The notes under the pieces: generated by a model | Database searches by the model: none | The model's input: only the letters and a program-made list of their open reading frames with translations | Told to the model about the DNA's origin: nothing | Shown: positions 37,173 through 45,254 of the stretch, piece after piece | Numbering within the stretch: the first letter of the stretch is position 1 | Layout of the letters: every line of letters starts with the position of its first letter | Made by a program: the position numbers and the translations under genes | NCBI GenBank assembly: GCA_963205005.1 | Contig: CAUJHW010000063.1 | Location: 1-46,412 of the forward strand | Length of the DNA stretch: 46,412 bases | Reading direction: 5' to 3' | Origin: Pseudomonadota bacterium | Lineage (GTDB): Bacteria; Pseudomonadota; Alphaproteobacteria; Caulobacterales; Caulobacteraceae

Positions 37173-39964
37173 GACACCCCCAGGAATGCCTCCACCTGCT
37201 CGATGGCCTCGACCAGGGTCATGCGCTGGAGCTCGACCCCCGGCGGCAGGCCGGCGAACAGCCGGGTCGGCGCCGCGGCGTCCAGCATGACGAAGACGCC
37301 CTTGTCGTCGGCGCGGCGGATCAGGCGGCCGAAGGCCTGGGCGATGCGGGCCCGGGCGATGCCGTCGTCATAGCCCTTGCCGCCGAAGCGGACCCGGCGG
37401 GCCTTGTGCAGGATGTCGGGGCGCGGCCAGGGCACCCGGTCGAAGACCAGCAGGCGCAGGCTCCGGCCCGGCACGTCCATGCCATCGCGCACCGCGTCCG
37501 TACCCAGCAGGCAGGCATCCTGTTCGGCGCGGAAGATGTCGACCAGGGCGCCGACCTCCAGCGGATCGACGTGCTGGGCGTAGAGCGCCAGCCCCCGGTC
37601 GGCCAGCGGCGCGGCGATGCGCTCATGCACCGCGCGCAGCCGGCGGATGGCGGTGAACAGGCCGACGCCCCCGCCACCGGCGGCCAGGAACAGCTCGCGG
37701 AGCGCCGCGGCCACCTGCCGGGCGTCCTCCTTGTTGACGTCGGTCACGACGATGGCGCGGGCATTGGCGGCGTAGTCGAAGGGCGAGGCGAGCCGGAGCG
37801 TCTTCGGCCGGTCCGGCAGGCGGGCGGCGCCGGTGCGCATCTCGGCGAGCGCGAACGGGTCCTCCAGCGTCGGGTCGGCCAGGGTGGCGCTGGTCACCAG
37901 CACCCCGTGGGCCGGCTTGATCACCGCGTTGGTCAGGGGCTCGGTGGGGTCGACCCAGTGGCGGCGGCAGGCGGCGTCGACCACGCGGCCATAGAGGAAG
38001 GTGGCGTCGAACCAGTCGACGAAGTCCGGGTCGTCGTCGGCGTTCTCGTCGATGGCCTGGAGCATGGAGCGCCAGGCGGGCAGCTGCATGCGGGCGCGGC
38101 GATCAAGGCCCCTCAAGGCCCCCTCTATCCGCGCGCGTTCGGAGCCGCCGAGGCTGGCGGCCTCGTCGTCCATCAGGGTCTCCAGCGCCCGGGCCAGGGC
38201 CAGCAGCGGCGCCTCGATGCGGGCCAGCGCGCGGGCGGCCTCCCGCGCCGTCTCGCGGACCAGGTCCAGGGCCGGGCGGGCGGCGCATTCCATGCCCACC
38301 TCGGAAGGGGCGGCGCGGGCGCGCAGCTGCTCGATCAGGGCGACCAGGAAGGCCTCGATCGGGCCGATGGGGTTCACCTCGCCGTTGGGCGGGGCGATGC
38401 GGCCGGACCAGCCCTCGCCCGGCAGGGCGGCGGCGGCGTGCAGCACCTCCGACAGCTGGGTGCGGGCCTCGTCGCTGTCGCCCAGCATGTCGAGCAGTCG
38501 GGCCTCGAGGCCCCGGCCCCGGCGCCCGCGCCCCTCCGGCCCGCGCAGCCAGCGGCGCATCTCGGCGGCCTCCTGACCCGAGAGCGCGGCGGAGAAGGCG
38601 CTATCGGCGGCGTCGAACAGATGGTGGCCCTCGTCGAAGACGATGCGCTTCAGGTGCGTGGTCTCGGCGTCGCCCTTCGACCCCCGCGCCGCGCGGGCGC
38701 CGTCGAAGGCGGCCTGGGTCATGACCAGCGCATGGTTGGCGATGACCAGGTCGGCCTTGCGCGAGCCGCGGATCGCCTTTTCCACGAAGCAGGTGCGGTA
38801 GTGCTGGCAGCCGGCGTGGACGCACTCGCCGCGCCGGTCGACAAGGTTTGCGGGGCTGGCCTGGGCCGCCGCCGGCACGGCGAACAGGGTGGTCAGCCAG
38901 GCCGGGAAGTCGCCGCCGGTCATGTCGCCGTCGCGGGTGGCCCGCGCCCAGCGCCCGGCCAGCCCCACGCCCACCAGATCGCCCTGCCCCAACTGGGCGG
39001 AATTGGCGAGGTCCTGGAAGTTCAGCAGGCAGAGGTAGTTCTCGCGGCCCTTGCGGACGACGGCCTTCTTCGCGCGGACGGCCTCGTCGGCGTAGAGCGC
39101 GCGGCTCTCGCGCTCGATCTGGCGCTGGAGGGCGCGGGTGTAGGTGGAGATCCAGACGGCGGGGCCATTGGCCTCGGCCCACAGCGAGGCCGGCGCCAGG
39201 TAGCCCAGGGTCTTGCCGACCCCGGTGCCCGCCTCGGCCAGCATCATCCGCGGCTCGCCCTCGCGCTCGCGCGGCTGGAAGACGAAGGCGGTCTCGGCGG
39301 CATAGTCGGCCTGGGTGGGGCGGGCCTCGTCGAGCCCGGCGCGTGCCAGCACCTCGACCAGCCGGCCGGCGGCGTCGCCGGCATCGACGGGCTTGGACCC
39401 CGGCTCCCCGGGCGGGGCCTCGGCCTCCCACTCCGACAGCCGCGCCCAGACGTCGAGGCCGGACGAACGGAACATGTTGCCCGGAAGCTGGCTGCGGAGC
39501 GCCCCGATCACGGCGGGTCCCCAGGGCCAGCCCCCGCGCGCCAGCGTCTCGGCGATGGCCAGCGCCTCCTCCCGCGAGGGGACAGGCGTCGCGGCCAGCT
39601 CGGCCAGCAGGGCGGCGACCGCCAGCCGCAGGGTCGCGGCCTGTTCCTCAGGCCCGCGCGGCTCGGGCAGGCCGAGCGCCTGGGCCAGCCCCGCCGCGCT
39701 GGGGGCGGCGAACCGGGCGGGGCGCACGAAGGCGTAGAGCTCCAGCGCGTCGAACAGGCGGGGGCTGCGCGGGGGCGCGTGGAGGCCGAGACGCCGCGCG
39801 GTCATGGCGGCGTGGGCGACGAGCACCGGCGCGGTCTCGAACAGGTCGCGGGCGGCGGGGGGGCGAAGGGGCTGGGCGCCCTGGGCGTCAGCGACCGCGC
39901 ACCGGGGGCCGGGCAGGACGACGAGCGCGGGGGCCAGGGTGAGGGCGGGCGGGGTGGTGGTCAC
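37169..39964 (-). CDS. ATP-dependent DNA helicase, DinG/XPD type
   Basis: The 931-aa protein is a superfamily 2 helicase. It has Walker A (LAEAGTGVGKTLGYLAPASLW), motif Ia (ISTYTRALQRQ), the iron-sulfur cluster cysteines (ENYLCLLN and GECVHAGCQHYRTC), the DEGH box (RIVFDEGHHLFDAAD), VLVTSATL and the C-terminal motif V/VI region (DGMDVPGRSLRLLVFDRVPWP, IAQAFGRLIRRADDKG). It should unwind DNA 5' to 3' and help resolve R-loops, G-quadruplexes or damage-related structures. The N-terminal ~220 residues are an extra family-specific part. The enormous GC content creates a 1084-codon antisense open frame that is not a gene. Confidence 0.92.
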   Translation of the reverse strand: MTTTPPALTLAPALVVLPGPRCAVADAQGAQPLRPPAARDLFETAPVLVAHAAMTARRLGLHAPPRSPRLFDALELYAFVRPARFAAPSAAGLAQALGLPEPRGPEEQAATLRLAVAALLAELAATPVPSREEALAIAETLARGGWPWGPAVIGALRSQLPGNMFRSSGLDVWARLSEWEAEAPPGEPGSKPVDAGDAAGRLVEVLARAGLDEARPTQADYAAETAFVFQPREREGEPRMMLAEAGTGVGKTLGYLAPASLWAEANGPAVWISTYTRALQRQIERESRALYADEAVRAKKAVVRKGRENYLCLLNFQDLANSAQLGQGDLVGVGLAGRWARATRDGDMTGGDFPAWLTTLFAVPAAAQASPANLVDRRGECVHAGCQHYRTCFVEKAIRGSRKADLVIANHALVMTQAAFDGARAARGSKGDAETTHLKRIVFDEGHHLFDAADSAFSAALSGQEAAEMRRWLRGPEGRGRRGRGLEARLLDMLGDSDEARTQLSEVLHAAAALPGEGWSGRIAPPNGEVNPIGPIEAFLVALIEQLRARAAPSEVGMECAARPALDLVRETAREAARALARIEAPLLALARALETLMDDEAASLGGSERARIEGALRGLDRRARMQLPAWRSMLQAIDENADDDPDFVDWFDATFLYGRVVDAACRRHWVDPTEPLTNAVIKPAHGVLVTSATLADPTLEDPFALAEMRTGAARLPDRPKTLRLASPFDYAANARAIVVTDVNKEDARQVAAALRELFLAAGGGGVGLFTAIRRLRAVHERIAAPLADRGLALYAQHVDPLEVGALVDIFRAEQDACLLGTDAVRDGMDVPGRSLRLLVFDRVPWPRPDILHKARRVRFGGKGYDDGIARARIAQAFGRLIRRADDKGVFVMLDAAAPTRLFAGLPPGVELQRMTLVEAIEQVEAFLGVS

Positions 39965-40099
39965 GCGGGGAGTTTAGCGCGGAGTCGCGGCGGAACGGAG
40001 GGGGTCGCGTTCGATTTTTGTTCTGAGAGCGGGAGGCGATTTCAGATTTTTTGCCAACGGAGGGTTGTGCTGACAAGATGACGCTTCAAGAGGAAGGCG

Positions 40100-40771
40100 A
40101 TGGGATATTGGTTTGAGGTCATTGGCCGTGCCCGCCGCGAGGCGCTGGGCGAAATGCGCTGGACGGGACCGTTAAAAGTCGCCCAGTCAATAGTGCCGAC
40201 ACTAGCGTCGGGCATAGTAACGGGCATTGCAACCGGCCAACTTTCCTATGGTGCAATTGCGTCCTTAGTCGCGTTGTTCGCCGTGGCTCTCGTCTGGTTT
40301 ATACAGCGGATGATTGTTATCCCCGCTCTAATGCATGCTGAGGCGGGCGCGCAGATCGCGGCGCTCACGCCCACCAATCAGCCCCAACTGAAGGGCGGAT
40401 TCACCTTGGTACCTGACACACCGTTGGCAGAAGCGATCAATTTTGCCGCAACGGGTAGTTGGGGCGGGGAGCCAGCGGGCGGTTCGGATCGGTACTTGGT
40501 GGACTTGAACCGCGCGTTGGAAGATTTCACTACGCTGGCCTCGGGCGGCTCCATTCGGGTCTTCTACCGAGGTTTCAAAGATGCTCCCCACCAGACATTG
40601 GAACACACGTCGTGGTTCGCCCACCGTATCGACATCATGGACTTGCTTACCGGCGAAGCCATCCTGCGACGCCGCAAGGACGGAACTAATGTCGAGACCT
40701 GCAACGACCTTCGCGTAAGTCGAGCCCAGTGGGACGCGAACTGGGATTACTTAAGGTCTACCCTCAACTAG
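40100..40771 (+). CDS. Membrane-anchored protein of unknown function, atypical composition
   Basis: The 223-aa protein is preceded by AGAGGAAGGCG, a good ribosome site. Two hydrophobic segments (VAQSIVPTLASGIVTGIATG at ~28-47 and YGAIASLVALFAVALVWFIQRMIVIPAL at ~51-78) form a likely hairpin. The remaining ~145 residues are soluble (TPLAEAINFAATGSWGG, SIRVFYRGFKDAPHQTLEHTSW, DLLTGEAILRRRKDG). I recognise no family. The GC content is clearly below that of its neighbours and codons rare in this genome (ATA, TTA, CTA) occur in the first 40 codons, a sign of recent acquisition. It converges on the palindrome at 40808-40955 and the gene at 41001. Confidence 0.72.
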   Translation: MGYWFEVIGRARREALGEMRWTGPLKVAQSIVPTLASGIVTGIATGQLSYGAIASLVALFAVALVWFIQRMIVIPALMHAEAGAQIAALTPTNQPQLKGGFTLVPDTPLAEAINFAATGSWGGEPAGGSDRYLVDLNRALEDFTTLASGGSIRVFYRGFKDAPHQTLEHTSWFAHRIDIMDLLTGEAILRRRKDGTNVETCNDLRVSRAQWDANWDYLRSTLN

Positions 40772-40807
40772 CGATCGCGACAGGATACCCTTTCCCCGCC
40801 CACACCT

Positions 40808-40955
40808 CGCCCTTAACTCCATGGCCAGAGTTTGCCTTCCGGCCGAGGCGTCTCAAGGACGGCCCGGAGGGCCGCCGCGGCGCGGCGCGGGCTGGGCCCG
40901 CGTCCTTGACACGCCTCGGCCGGAAGGCTCGCAATCCACCATGGACTTAAGGGCG
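40808..40955. repeat. Large imperfect palindrome between convergent genes
   Basis: The outer arms 40808-40824 and 40939-40955 are complementary over 17 bp with one C-C mismatch. The inner arms 40835-40860 and 40902-40927 are complementary over 26 bp, again with one C-C mismatch. A 10-11 nt unpaired bulge lies between them on each side. The 41-nt GC-rich centre contains its own hairpin (GGCCCGGAGGGCC, 40861-40873). The element sits between the stops of two convergent, lower-GC genes. It could be a bidirectional terminator, a repetitive extragenic palindrome or the remnant of a non-autonomous mobile element. Confidence 0.8.
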
Positions 40956-41000
40956 GTTCTGCATCCCTGGGAGATGCGGGGCGGTAGGGGGCCTCGTCCG

Positions 41001-41759
41001 CTATTTCACCTGCGAGAGTTGGAACACGAAGGTGTGCGCCTCGCCATTCAGGTTAACCTCAACGCGCAGGGTCGTCGCCTTGGGCGGTATGCGCGTCAGG
41101 GTAAGAGCGGTGTTCGAGAGCCCATCTGGCTCAATGGTGGCAGGGTGGAATCCCCGATCATCCGCTGACTGCAGGATCTCGTTGGCGGCGGCACGCCCCT
41201 GATCGCGGGTCGCCTGTATCTGCGCCGTGCCGTTGGCAAGGATGGCGGACGAAGCGGCCTGATTGCCGGGCGTCGTGATTGTCCCGTAGGTCGCGACCGA
41301 GCCGTAAGGCGTGTAGGAGCGAGAATTGTAGGTGCTGGTCTGGGACATTCCTGCCGACCCGGCCTGCAGGCCCACGGCAATGGCTTGCCACATGGCAGCC
41401 TGCTTGGCCTTCTTCTCGACAGATCGCGCTTCCGCCTCGATGTCGCTGACCGACAGAACAGAGACCTCACCCACATCCACAGTGACGACGACGTTGGCGA
41501 GGGTGAAGTTCACCGGCTGGTCAGTATAGTTCTTCACCGTGAGCAGAAATGTCGGCGACTGCTTGGGGGCGAAACGCTCCGTGGCGACCACGAGTGCAGC
41601 ACCGCTTTTAGGCGGCTTCTTTGATCTCACGACCTGGCGACCGTCCTGATAGGCGACCTCCTGCTCAGGGCCAGGGACGAGAGCGAGCTTCCAGTCCTTG
41701 GCGAACGCCTCGGCTGGAACCAGAAGGGCCACTGTGGCCAACAGAACATGAAGCTTCAT
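41001..41759 (-). CDS. Exported protein of unknown function (252 aa)
   Basis: The ATG at 41759 is preceded by GGGGCGAAACG and gives a signal peptide (MKLHVLLATVALLVPAEAFAKDW); the longer frame from 41870 has no such feature. The mature protein shows a beta-rich first half (TFLLTVKNYTDQPVNFTLANVVVTV), an alanine-rich helix (DIEAEARSVEKKAKQAAMWQAIAVGLQAG) and a Ser/Thr/Tyr-rich stretch (SQTSTYNSRSYTPYGSVATYG). A second helical part precedes the beta-rich end (TTLRVEVNLNGEAHTFVFQLSQ). It has no recognisable domain. The GC content is lower than average for the window. It is convergent with the membrane protein at 40100. Confidence 0.75.
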   Translation of the reverse strand: MKLHVLLATVALLVPAEAFAKDWKLALVPGPEQEVAYQDGRQVVRSKKPPKSGAALVVATERFAPKQSPTFLLTVKNYTDQPVNFTLANVVVTVDVGEVSVLSVSDIEAEARSVEKKAKQAAMWQAIAVGLQAGSAGMSQTSTYNSRSYTPYGSVATYGTITTPGNQAASSAILANGTAQIQATRDQGRAAANEILQSADDRGFHPATIEPDGLSNTALTLTRIPPKATTLRVEVNLNGEAHTFVFQLSQVK

Positions 41760-42178
41760 CGTTTCGCCCCGTGGAACGGCTAAGCTAGACCCCACAACCT
41801 CAGCGGACAATGCCCCCACACACAGCTTTTTGGCGCATTCCGTGATTGTCGCGCCGCCGAGTTGCCCCATCGACGCCGAAACGCCGAGGCACGCCTGTGG
41901 GCGGCGTCGCCGGGGGCGCGCGGGTTCCGGAGCGGTTGGTCATGGCTAGACCGGCGGGGTCACGGCCGGGCCAGCGTCGCCCCTCTCCCTGCCCTCTCCC
42001 CTCGGGCTGCGCCTCGGGGGAGAGGAGGTGGCGAGGCCGGGACTGGGGATTGCCCCCTCCCTCGCTGCGCCGCGCCGCGGGGCGCGGCGGGCCATGCGCC
42101 GCTGTTCACTACCCCCATTCGGGGGGCCGCCACCGCTCCCGCGTCGCCTATGGAAGACTCCGACAGGGAGTAACGACC
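41760..42178. other. Intergenic region with one structured repeat copy, no gene seen
   Basis: This 419-nt stretch lies between divergent genes. Its first ~90 nt have ordinary composition and should contain the promoter of the exported protein. From about 41975 it is dominated by the inverted repeat described at 41981 and by a GC-rich stretch at 42061-42100 (GCGCCGCGCCGCGGGGCGCGGCGGGCC) with strong self-complementarity. Open frames here run through the repeat and look accidental. The leader of the PEPxxWA-CTERM gene ends with AGGGAGTAACGACC. Confidence 0.6.
41981..42060. repeat. Structured intergenic repeat, divergent copy C
   Basis: CCTCTCCC and GGGGAGAGG form a hairpin around a loop with CTCGGGCTGCGCCTCGG. 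They are followed by GGTGGCGAGGCCGGGACTGGGGATTGCCCCCTCC, which matches the corresponding part of copies A and B (GCGACGGyrGCGAGGCCG...). It is the most diverged of three related elements in 2.2 kb. Confidence 0.65.
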
Positions 42179-42859
42179 ATGCTTTTGACGCGCATTCTTG
42201 CGGCTGCCGCGGTGGCCACGACCCTTATCGCCGCGCCGGCGCAGGCCGCGGTTGTGGAGCTGACGTTTCGCGAGCAGCCGGCCGGGGGAAGCAGCACCCA
42301 GTTCTTTGGCCCGAACGTCTATTTCGACTGGCAGGAGAACTTTCACGCCGGCGCGCTGACCGGCGATTACGAGTTCAGGTTCAGCTACGACACGGCGGCG
42401 GCCAGTCCGAACTACGGCCTGACCCTGTTGTCGGGGCGGATCGGGGCCTATACCGATTTCACCGACTGGAACGCGTCGCTGATCTTCAACCCCAACAACA
42501 ACCTGCGCATCCAGCTGGTGCGGACCCTCTCGCTCAACTGCTGTCTCCACTACACGGGCGGCGTCTATTTCGACCTGCGCGACAACGACGGCGACATCGG
42601 TCCCGCGCTGCCGCAGACGCTGAACCTGGCCGACCTCGACACCGCGTCGGCCGCCTTCGAGGTCCGCCGGGCCGGCGGCGTGGGCCAGGGCTACAAGAAC
42701 GTCGGCTTTGGTCGCATCGACGGCACGGTGGGCGTCCCGCAGGGCGGCGGCGGCCCCCCGACGGGTGGCGTGCCCGAACCCGGGGCGTGGGCGCTGATGA
42801 TCCTGGGGTTCGCCGCCGCCGGCGCCGCGCTTCGTCGTCAGCGGGTCTTGCCGGCCTGA
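42179..42859 (+). CDS. PEPxxWA-CTERM sorting domain protein
   Basis: The 226-aa protein starts at ATG 42179 after AGGGAG and has a signal peptide (MLLTRILAAAAVATTLIAAPAQAA). It ends with the sorting signal GGVPEPGAWALMILGFAAAGAALRRQR, very close to that of the protein encoded at 15136. The mature part is beta-rich (TFREQPAGGSSTQFFGPNVYFDW, YEFRFSYDTAAASPNYGLTLLSG, GVYFDLRDNDGDIGPALP) with an adjacent Cys pair (LNCCLHY). A Gly/Pro-rich linker precedes the signal. It should be exported and processed by an exosortase-like enzyme. Function is unknown. Confidence 0.87.
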   Translation: MLLTRILAAAAVATTLIAAPAQAAVVELTFREQPAGGSSTQFFGPNVYFDWQENFHAGALTGDYEFRFSYDTAAASPNYGLTLLSGRIGAYTDFTDWNASLIFNPNNNLRIQLVRTLSLNCCLHYTGGVYFDLRDNDGDIGPALPQTLNLADLDTASAAFEVRRAGGVGQGYKNVGFGRIDGTVGVPQGGGGPPTGGVPEPGAWALMILGFAAAGAALRRQRVLPA

Positions 42860-42869
42860 CCGGGGCGCT

Positions 42870-42980
42870 TTCTCCCGCATGGGGAGAAGGGCGACGGCAG
42901 CGAGGCCGTGACTGGGGCTTGCCCCCTCCATCCCCCCGCTCTTCAGCGGGCGGTCCCCCTCCCCCGCTGCGCAGGGGAGG
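42870..42980. repeat. Structured intergenic repeat, copy A
   Basis: TTCTCCC(GCATG)GGGAGAA forms the first hairpin, followed by GGGCGACGG..GCGAGGCCG. Then come CCCCCGCTCTTCAGCGGG, a second hairpin, and CGGTCCCCCTCCCCCGCTGCGCAGGGGA. The last ~45 nt are identical to copy B except for one base. It directly follows the PEPxxWA-CTERM gene and may also act in 3'-end formation. Confidence 0.8.
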
Positions 42981-43091
42981 CCAGAGGATGATGCGTCGTG
43001 CGGCGCGTATCGGGCCTCAACTCGCGTCCTGATTGTACAACTGATTTACACTCTCGCCGCGACGTGCCTACTCTCGCTTGAGGGGCATATC

Positions 43092-43985
43092 ATGAAAACA
43101 CTCGTATTGATTTTGGCGTCGGGGTTCATGCTCAGCGGTTGCGTGCTGTTGGACAAGAACCGCGACCTGGTGCGCGCGCAGAGTGAGTCGAACCCGGCGG
43201 GGGCGAAGGGTCTGCTTCGGGGTGACGAGTTGCGCGCCCTGAGCATCGCCAACCTGGTCGGCTCGTTCGTGCCGGGCTGGGAGGGTGTCGAGACCAAGAC
43301 CGAACGGGACGAGCAGCGGGAGACGGACCGGGCGATCGCGGCGTTCTACCGGATGCCCGGCGCGACCACGGGGGTGGGGGCGGTCTATCGCAACGAGATC
43401 CAGAGCCGGATCATGGCGGCGGCCAACCAGCGCTGCCAGCTGTGGAAGAACTATATCGCCACGGCGTCGTCGACGGTGGGGTTCTGGTCGGGCGTGGTGA
43501 GCGCGGCGTCCGGGGCCTCGGCCATCGCGTTTTCGCCCGAGGGCACGAAGGACGCGCTGACCGCCCTGTCGACCACGTCCAGCGCGGTGGGCGACCAGTT
43601 CGACAAGGAATACCTGTTCAGCCTGACCATGCCGGTGATCGTGCAGGGCGTGGAAAGCCGCCGCAGCGAGATCTCCGACAGCATCCGCGAGCGCCGGTAC
43701 ACGGCGGGCCAGCCCGCGTCCCTGGCGGACTATGCGCTGTCGGCCGCCATCGCCGACGCGCTGGAATACCATGCGGCCTGCTCGCTTTCGTCGGGGCTGC
43801 AGCAGGCGTCTGAAAAGCTGGCCGATGCGCGCAAGGGGCAGGCCGGCTCCGGGGCGACGCCGGCCCCCGACACGCCGGAGACGACCGCGACCGCCGGGGC
43901 GCCTGCGGCGCAGGCGGCGGCTCCCGCGGAGAACAAGCCGGCCGCGCTGGCGGCGCCCAAGCGGACCTCGTCGCCCGCGACCTGA
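43092..43985 (+). CDS. Probable lipoprotein of unknown function (297 aa)
   Basis: The N-terminus MKTLVLILASGFMLSGCVLLDKNRD has a lipobox (LSGC), so Cys17 is expected to be acylated. GAGGGGC precedes the ATG. The mature part is helical: SNPAGAKGLLRGDELRALSIANLVGSFVPGW, ETDRAIAAFYRMPGA, RNEIQSRIMAAANQRCQLWKNYIATASSTVGFWSGVVSAASGASAIAFS (in pieces), then DRAISDS-like helices and an Ala/Pro-rich disordered tail from about residue 250. I know of no characterised family. The gene is flanked on both sides by copies of the structured repeat (A before, B after). Confidence 0.8.
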   Translation: MKTLVLILASGFMLSGCVLLDKNRDLVRAQSESNPAGAKGLLRGDELRALSIANLVGSFVPGWEGVETKTERDEQRETDRAIAAFYRMPGATTGVGAVYRNEIQSRIMAAANQRCQLWKNYIATASSTVGFWSGVVSAASGASAIAFSPEGTKDALTALSTTSSAVGDQFDKEYLFSLTMPVIVQGVESRRSEISDSIRERRYTAGQPASLADYALSAAIADALEYHAACSLSSGLQQASEKLADARKGQAGSGATPAPDTPETTATAGAPAAQAAAPAENKPAALAAPKRTSSPAT

Positions 43986-44010
43986 CGGCGCGTTCGTCGC
44001 GGTCTGGCCC

Positions 44011-44110
44011 TTCTCCCCCTGCGGGAGAAGGGCGACGGTGGCGAGGCCGCGCGCCCGGCCTGCCCCCCGCTCTTCGGCGGGCGGTCCCCCTCCCCCGCTG
44101 CGCAGGGGAA
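44011..44110. repeat. Structured intergenic repeat, copy B
   Basis: TTCTCCC(CCTGC)GGGAGAA is followed by GGGCGACGGTGGCGAGGCCG. The CCCCCGCTCTTCGGCGGG hairpin and CGGTCCCCCTCCCCCGCTGCGCAGGGGA come next, in the same order and orientation as copy A, with small differences in the middle. It starts 25 nt after the lipoprotein stop. Confidence 0.8.
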
Positions 44111-44246
44111 ACGGGGCAGGACACATATGTTCTGCTTTTGTTCTTGCTTTTTGCGATGGATCGTGCCAGGTTTCGGGTTCGGTCCGGGCGTGCGCAGGCG
44201 TTGGCGCGGGGGCCGGTCTTCAGAGCAGCAGCGGTGGAGCGGCCTC

Positions 44247-45083
44247 ATGGCGGATGGGGGTGGCGGTGGTGTGCGCGTGGTCGAGGGGGAGGCCGTGCAG
44301 GCGGCGCCCCGCAGGGCGCGGCAGGTGGTGAGGCCCTTCTCGGCGAAGCTGGCGCGGGCGGTGTGCCAGCGGGTGGCGTCGGGGGAGTCGATGAACTCGA
44401 TCTCACGCGATCCGGACATGCCCGGGCGCAGCACCCTGACGGTCTGGGCGCGGACGATCCCCACGTTCGGGCGGCGGCTGGCGCGGGCCAAGGAACTGGG
44501 CGGGTGGTCGGAGGCCGGGCGGCCGCCGCCGCGCTCGTACTGCGAGATGACCGCGCGCGAGGTCTTCGCCCGGCTCTGCGAGGGCGAGACCCTGACCTCG
44601 GTGTGCGCCGACCCGGGGATGCCGGGAACCTCTACCATCTATCGCTGGCGGCTGGACCGGCCGGAGTTCGCCCGGCAGTTCGCCCTGGCGCGGCGGGTGC
44701 AGGCCGAGCGGTACTGCGACCGGGGCTGGGAGATCGCCGAGGCGGTGACGCCGGGCGACGCCTACGCCACCCACGTCAAGCTGACGCAGCTGCGCTGGAT
44801 GGCGGGGGTGATGGCGCCGGAGGTGTTCGGGCGGCACAGGGCGGTGGAGGCCGATACGCGGGGGCAGCCCGAGCGGGAGGACGCCGAGCCCGGCACCCTG
44901 GTCATCACCGCGCGCCACTTCAGGACCGAGCAGCGTGAGGACGGGTCGGCCCGGGTGATCGGCTATCGCCGCGAACCGGGGACCAACCGCCTGAAGCGCG
45001 AGCCGGGCGATCCGCCGTGGAGCCCGCCGAACCCCCGCCGGGCCGGGCAGGTGAAGGACGCGCCGGAGTACCTGGACGGATAG
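44247..45083 (+). CDS. Orphan terminase small-subunit-like protein with duplicated HTH
   Basis: The 278-aa protein contains two related helix-turn-helix modules. The first includes SGESMNSISRDPDMPGRSTLTVWARTIPTFGRRLARAKELG and the second EGETLTSVCADPGMPGTSTIYRWRLDRPEFARQFALARRVQ (each given in part). They share the pattern S(I/V)..DP.MPG.ST...W....P.F.R..A.A. This matches terminase small-subunit-like proteins that recognise DNA in phage packaging. It is followed by a basic C-terminal region (VIGYRREPGTNRLKREPG). No large terminase, portal or capsid gene is adjacent. I start at ATG 44247 (MADGGGGGVRV), preceded by GGTGGAG; the open frame extends upstream to 44127 without a family match. Confidence 0.75.
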   Translation: MADGGGGGVRVVEGEAVQAAPRRARQVVRPFSAKLARAVCQRVASGESMNSISRDPDMPGRSTLTVWARTIPTFGRRLARAKELGGWSEAGRPPPRSYCEMTAREVFARLCEGETLTSVCADPGMPGTSTIYRWRLDRPEFARQFALARRVQAERYCDRGWEIAEAVTPGDAYATHVKLTQLRWMAGVMAPEVFGRHRAVEADTRGQPEREDAEPGTLVITARHFRTEQREDGSARVIGYRREPGTNRLKREPGDPPWSPPNPRRAGQVKDAPEYLDG

Positions 45084-45154
45084 GGGGCCCCGCGGGGGTC
45101 TTTCATGCGCGGGAGGTGCGGAATCCCGGCCTGTGTTTCGGCGCGGAGATGCGT

Positions 45155-45184
45155 TTGACAATCATTTACGGCATAAGGTTATCC
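45155..45184 (+). promoter_or_regulatory. Candidate promoter upstream of the redoxin/cytochrome gene
   Basis: TTGACA at 45155-45160 is a perfect -35 element; TTATCC at 45179-45184 is a weak -10 with an 18-nt spacer. The stretch is notably AT-rich (ATCATTTACGGCATAAGGTTATCC) in a very GC-rich context and lies about 70 nt before the ATG at 45255. Confidence 0.5.
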
Positions 45185-45254
45185 TTGATCACCCTGGGCC
45201 CTCCCCGGCCCGGGCCCAAGTCTCCCTGAGCCGACGTCCGAAGGATCGCGCACG

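Noticed and set aside
36827..40081. An open frame of 1084 codons on the plus strand opposite the DinG-type helicase gene
   Set aside because: It is antisense to a clearly conserved helicase gene. Its translation is rich in Gly, Ala, Arg and Gln with no domain, as expected from third-position GC bias.
44127..44246. Upstream extension of the terminase-like gene starting MFCFCSCFLRW
   Set aside because: The extension is Cys/Arg/Gly-rich, lacks a good ribosome site and has no family match. The ATG at 44247 is preceded by GGTGGAG.
44127..45083. A prophage at the right end
   Set aside because: Only one terminase-small-subunit-like gene is seen. No integrase, attachment site, portal, capsid or lysis gene lies within the window.
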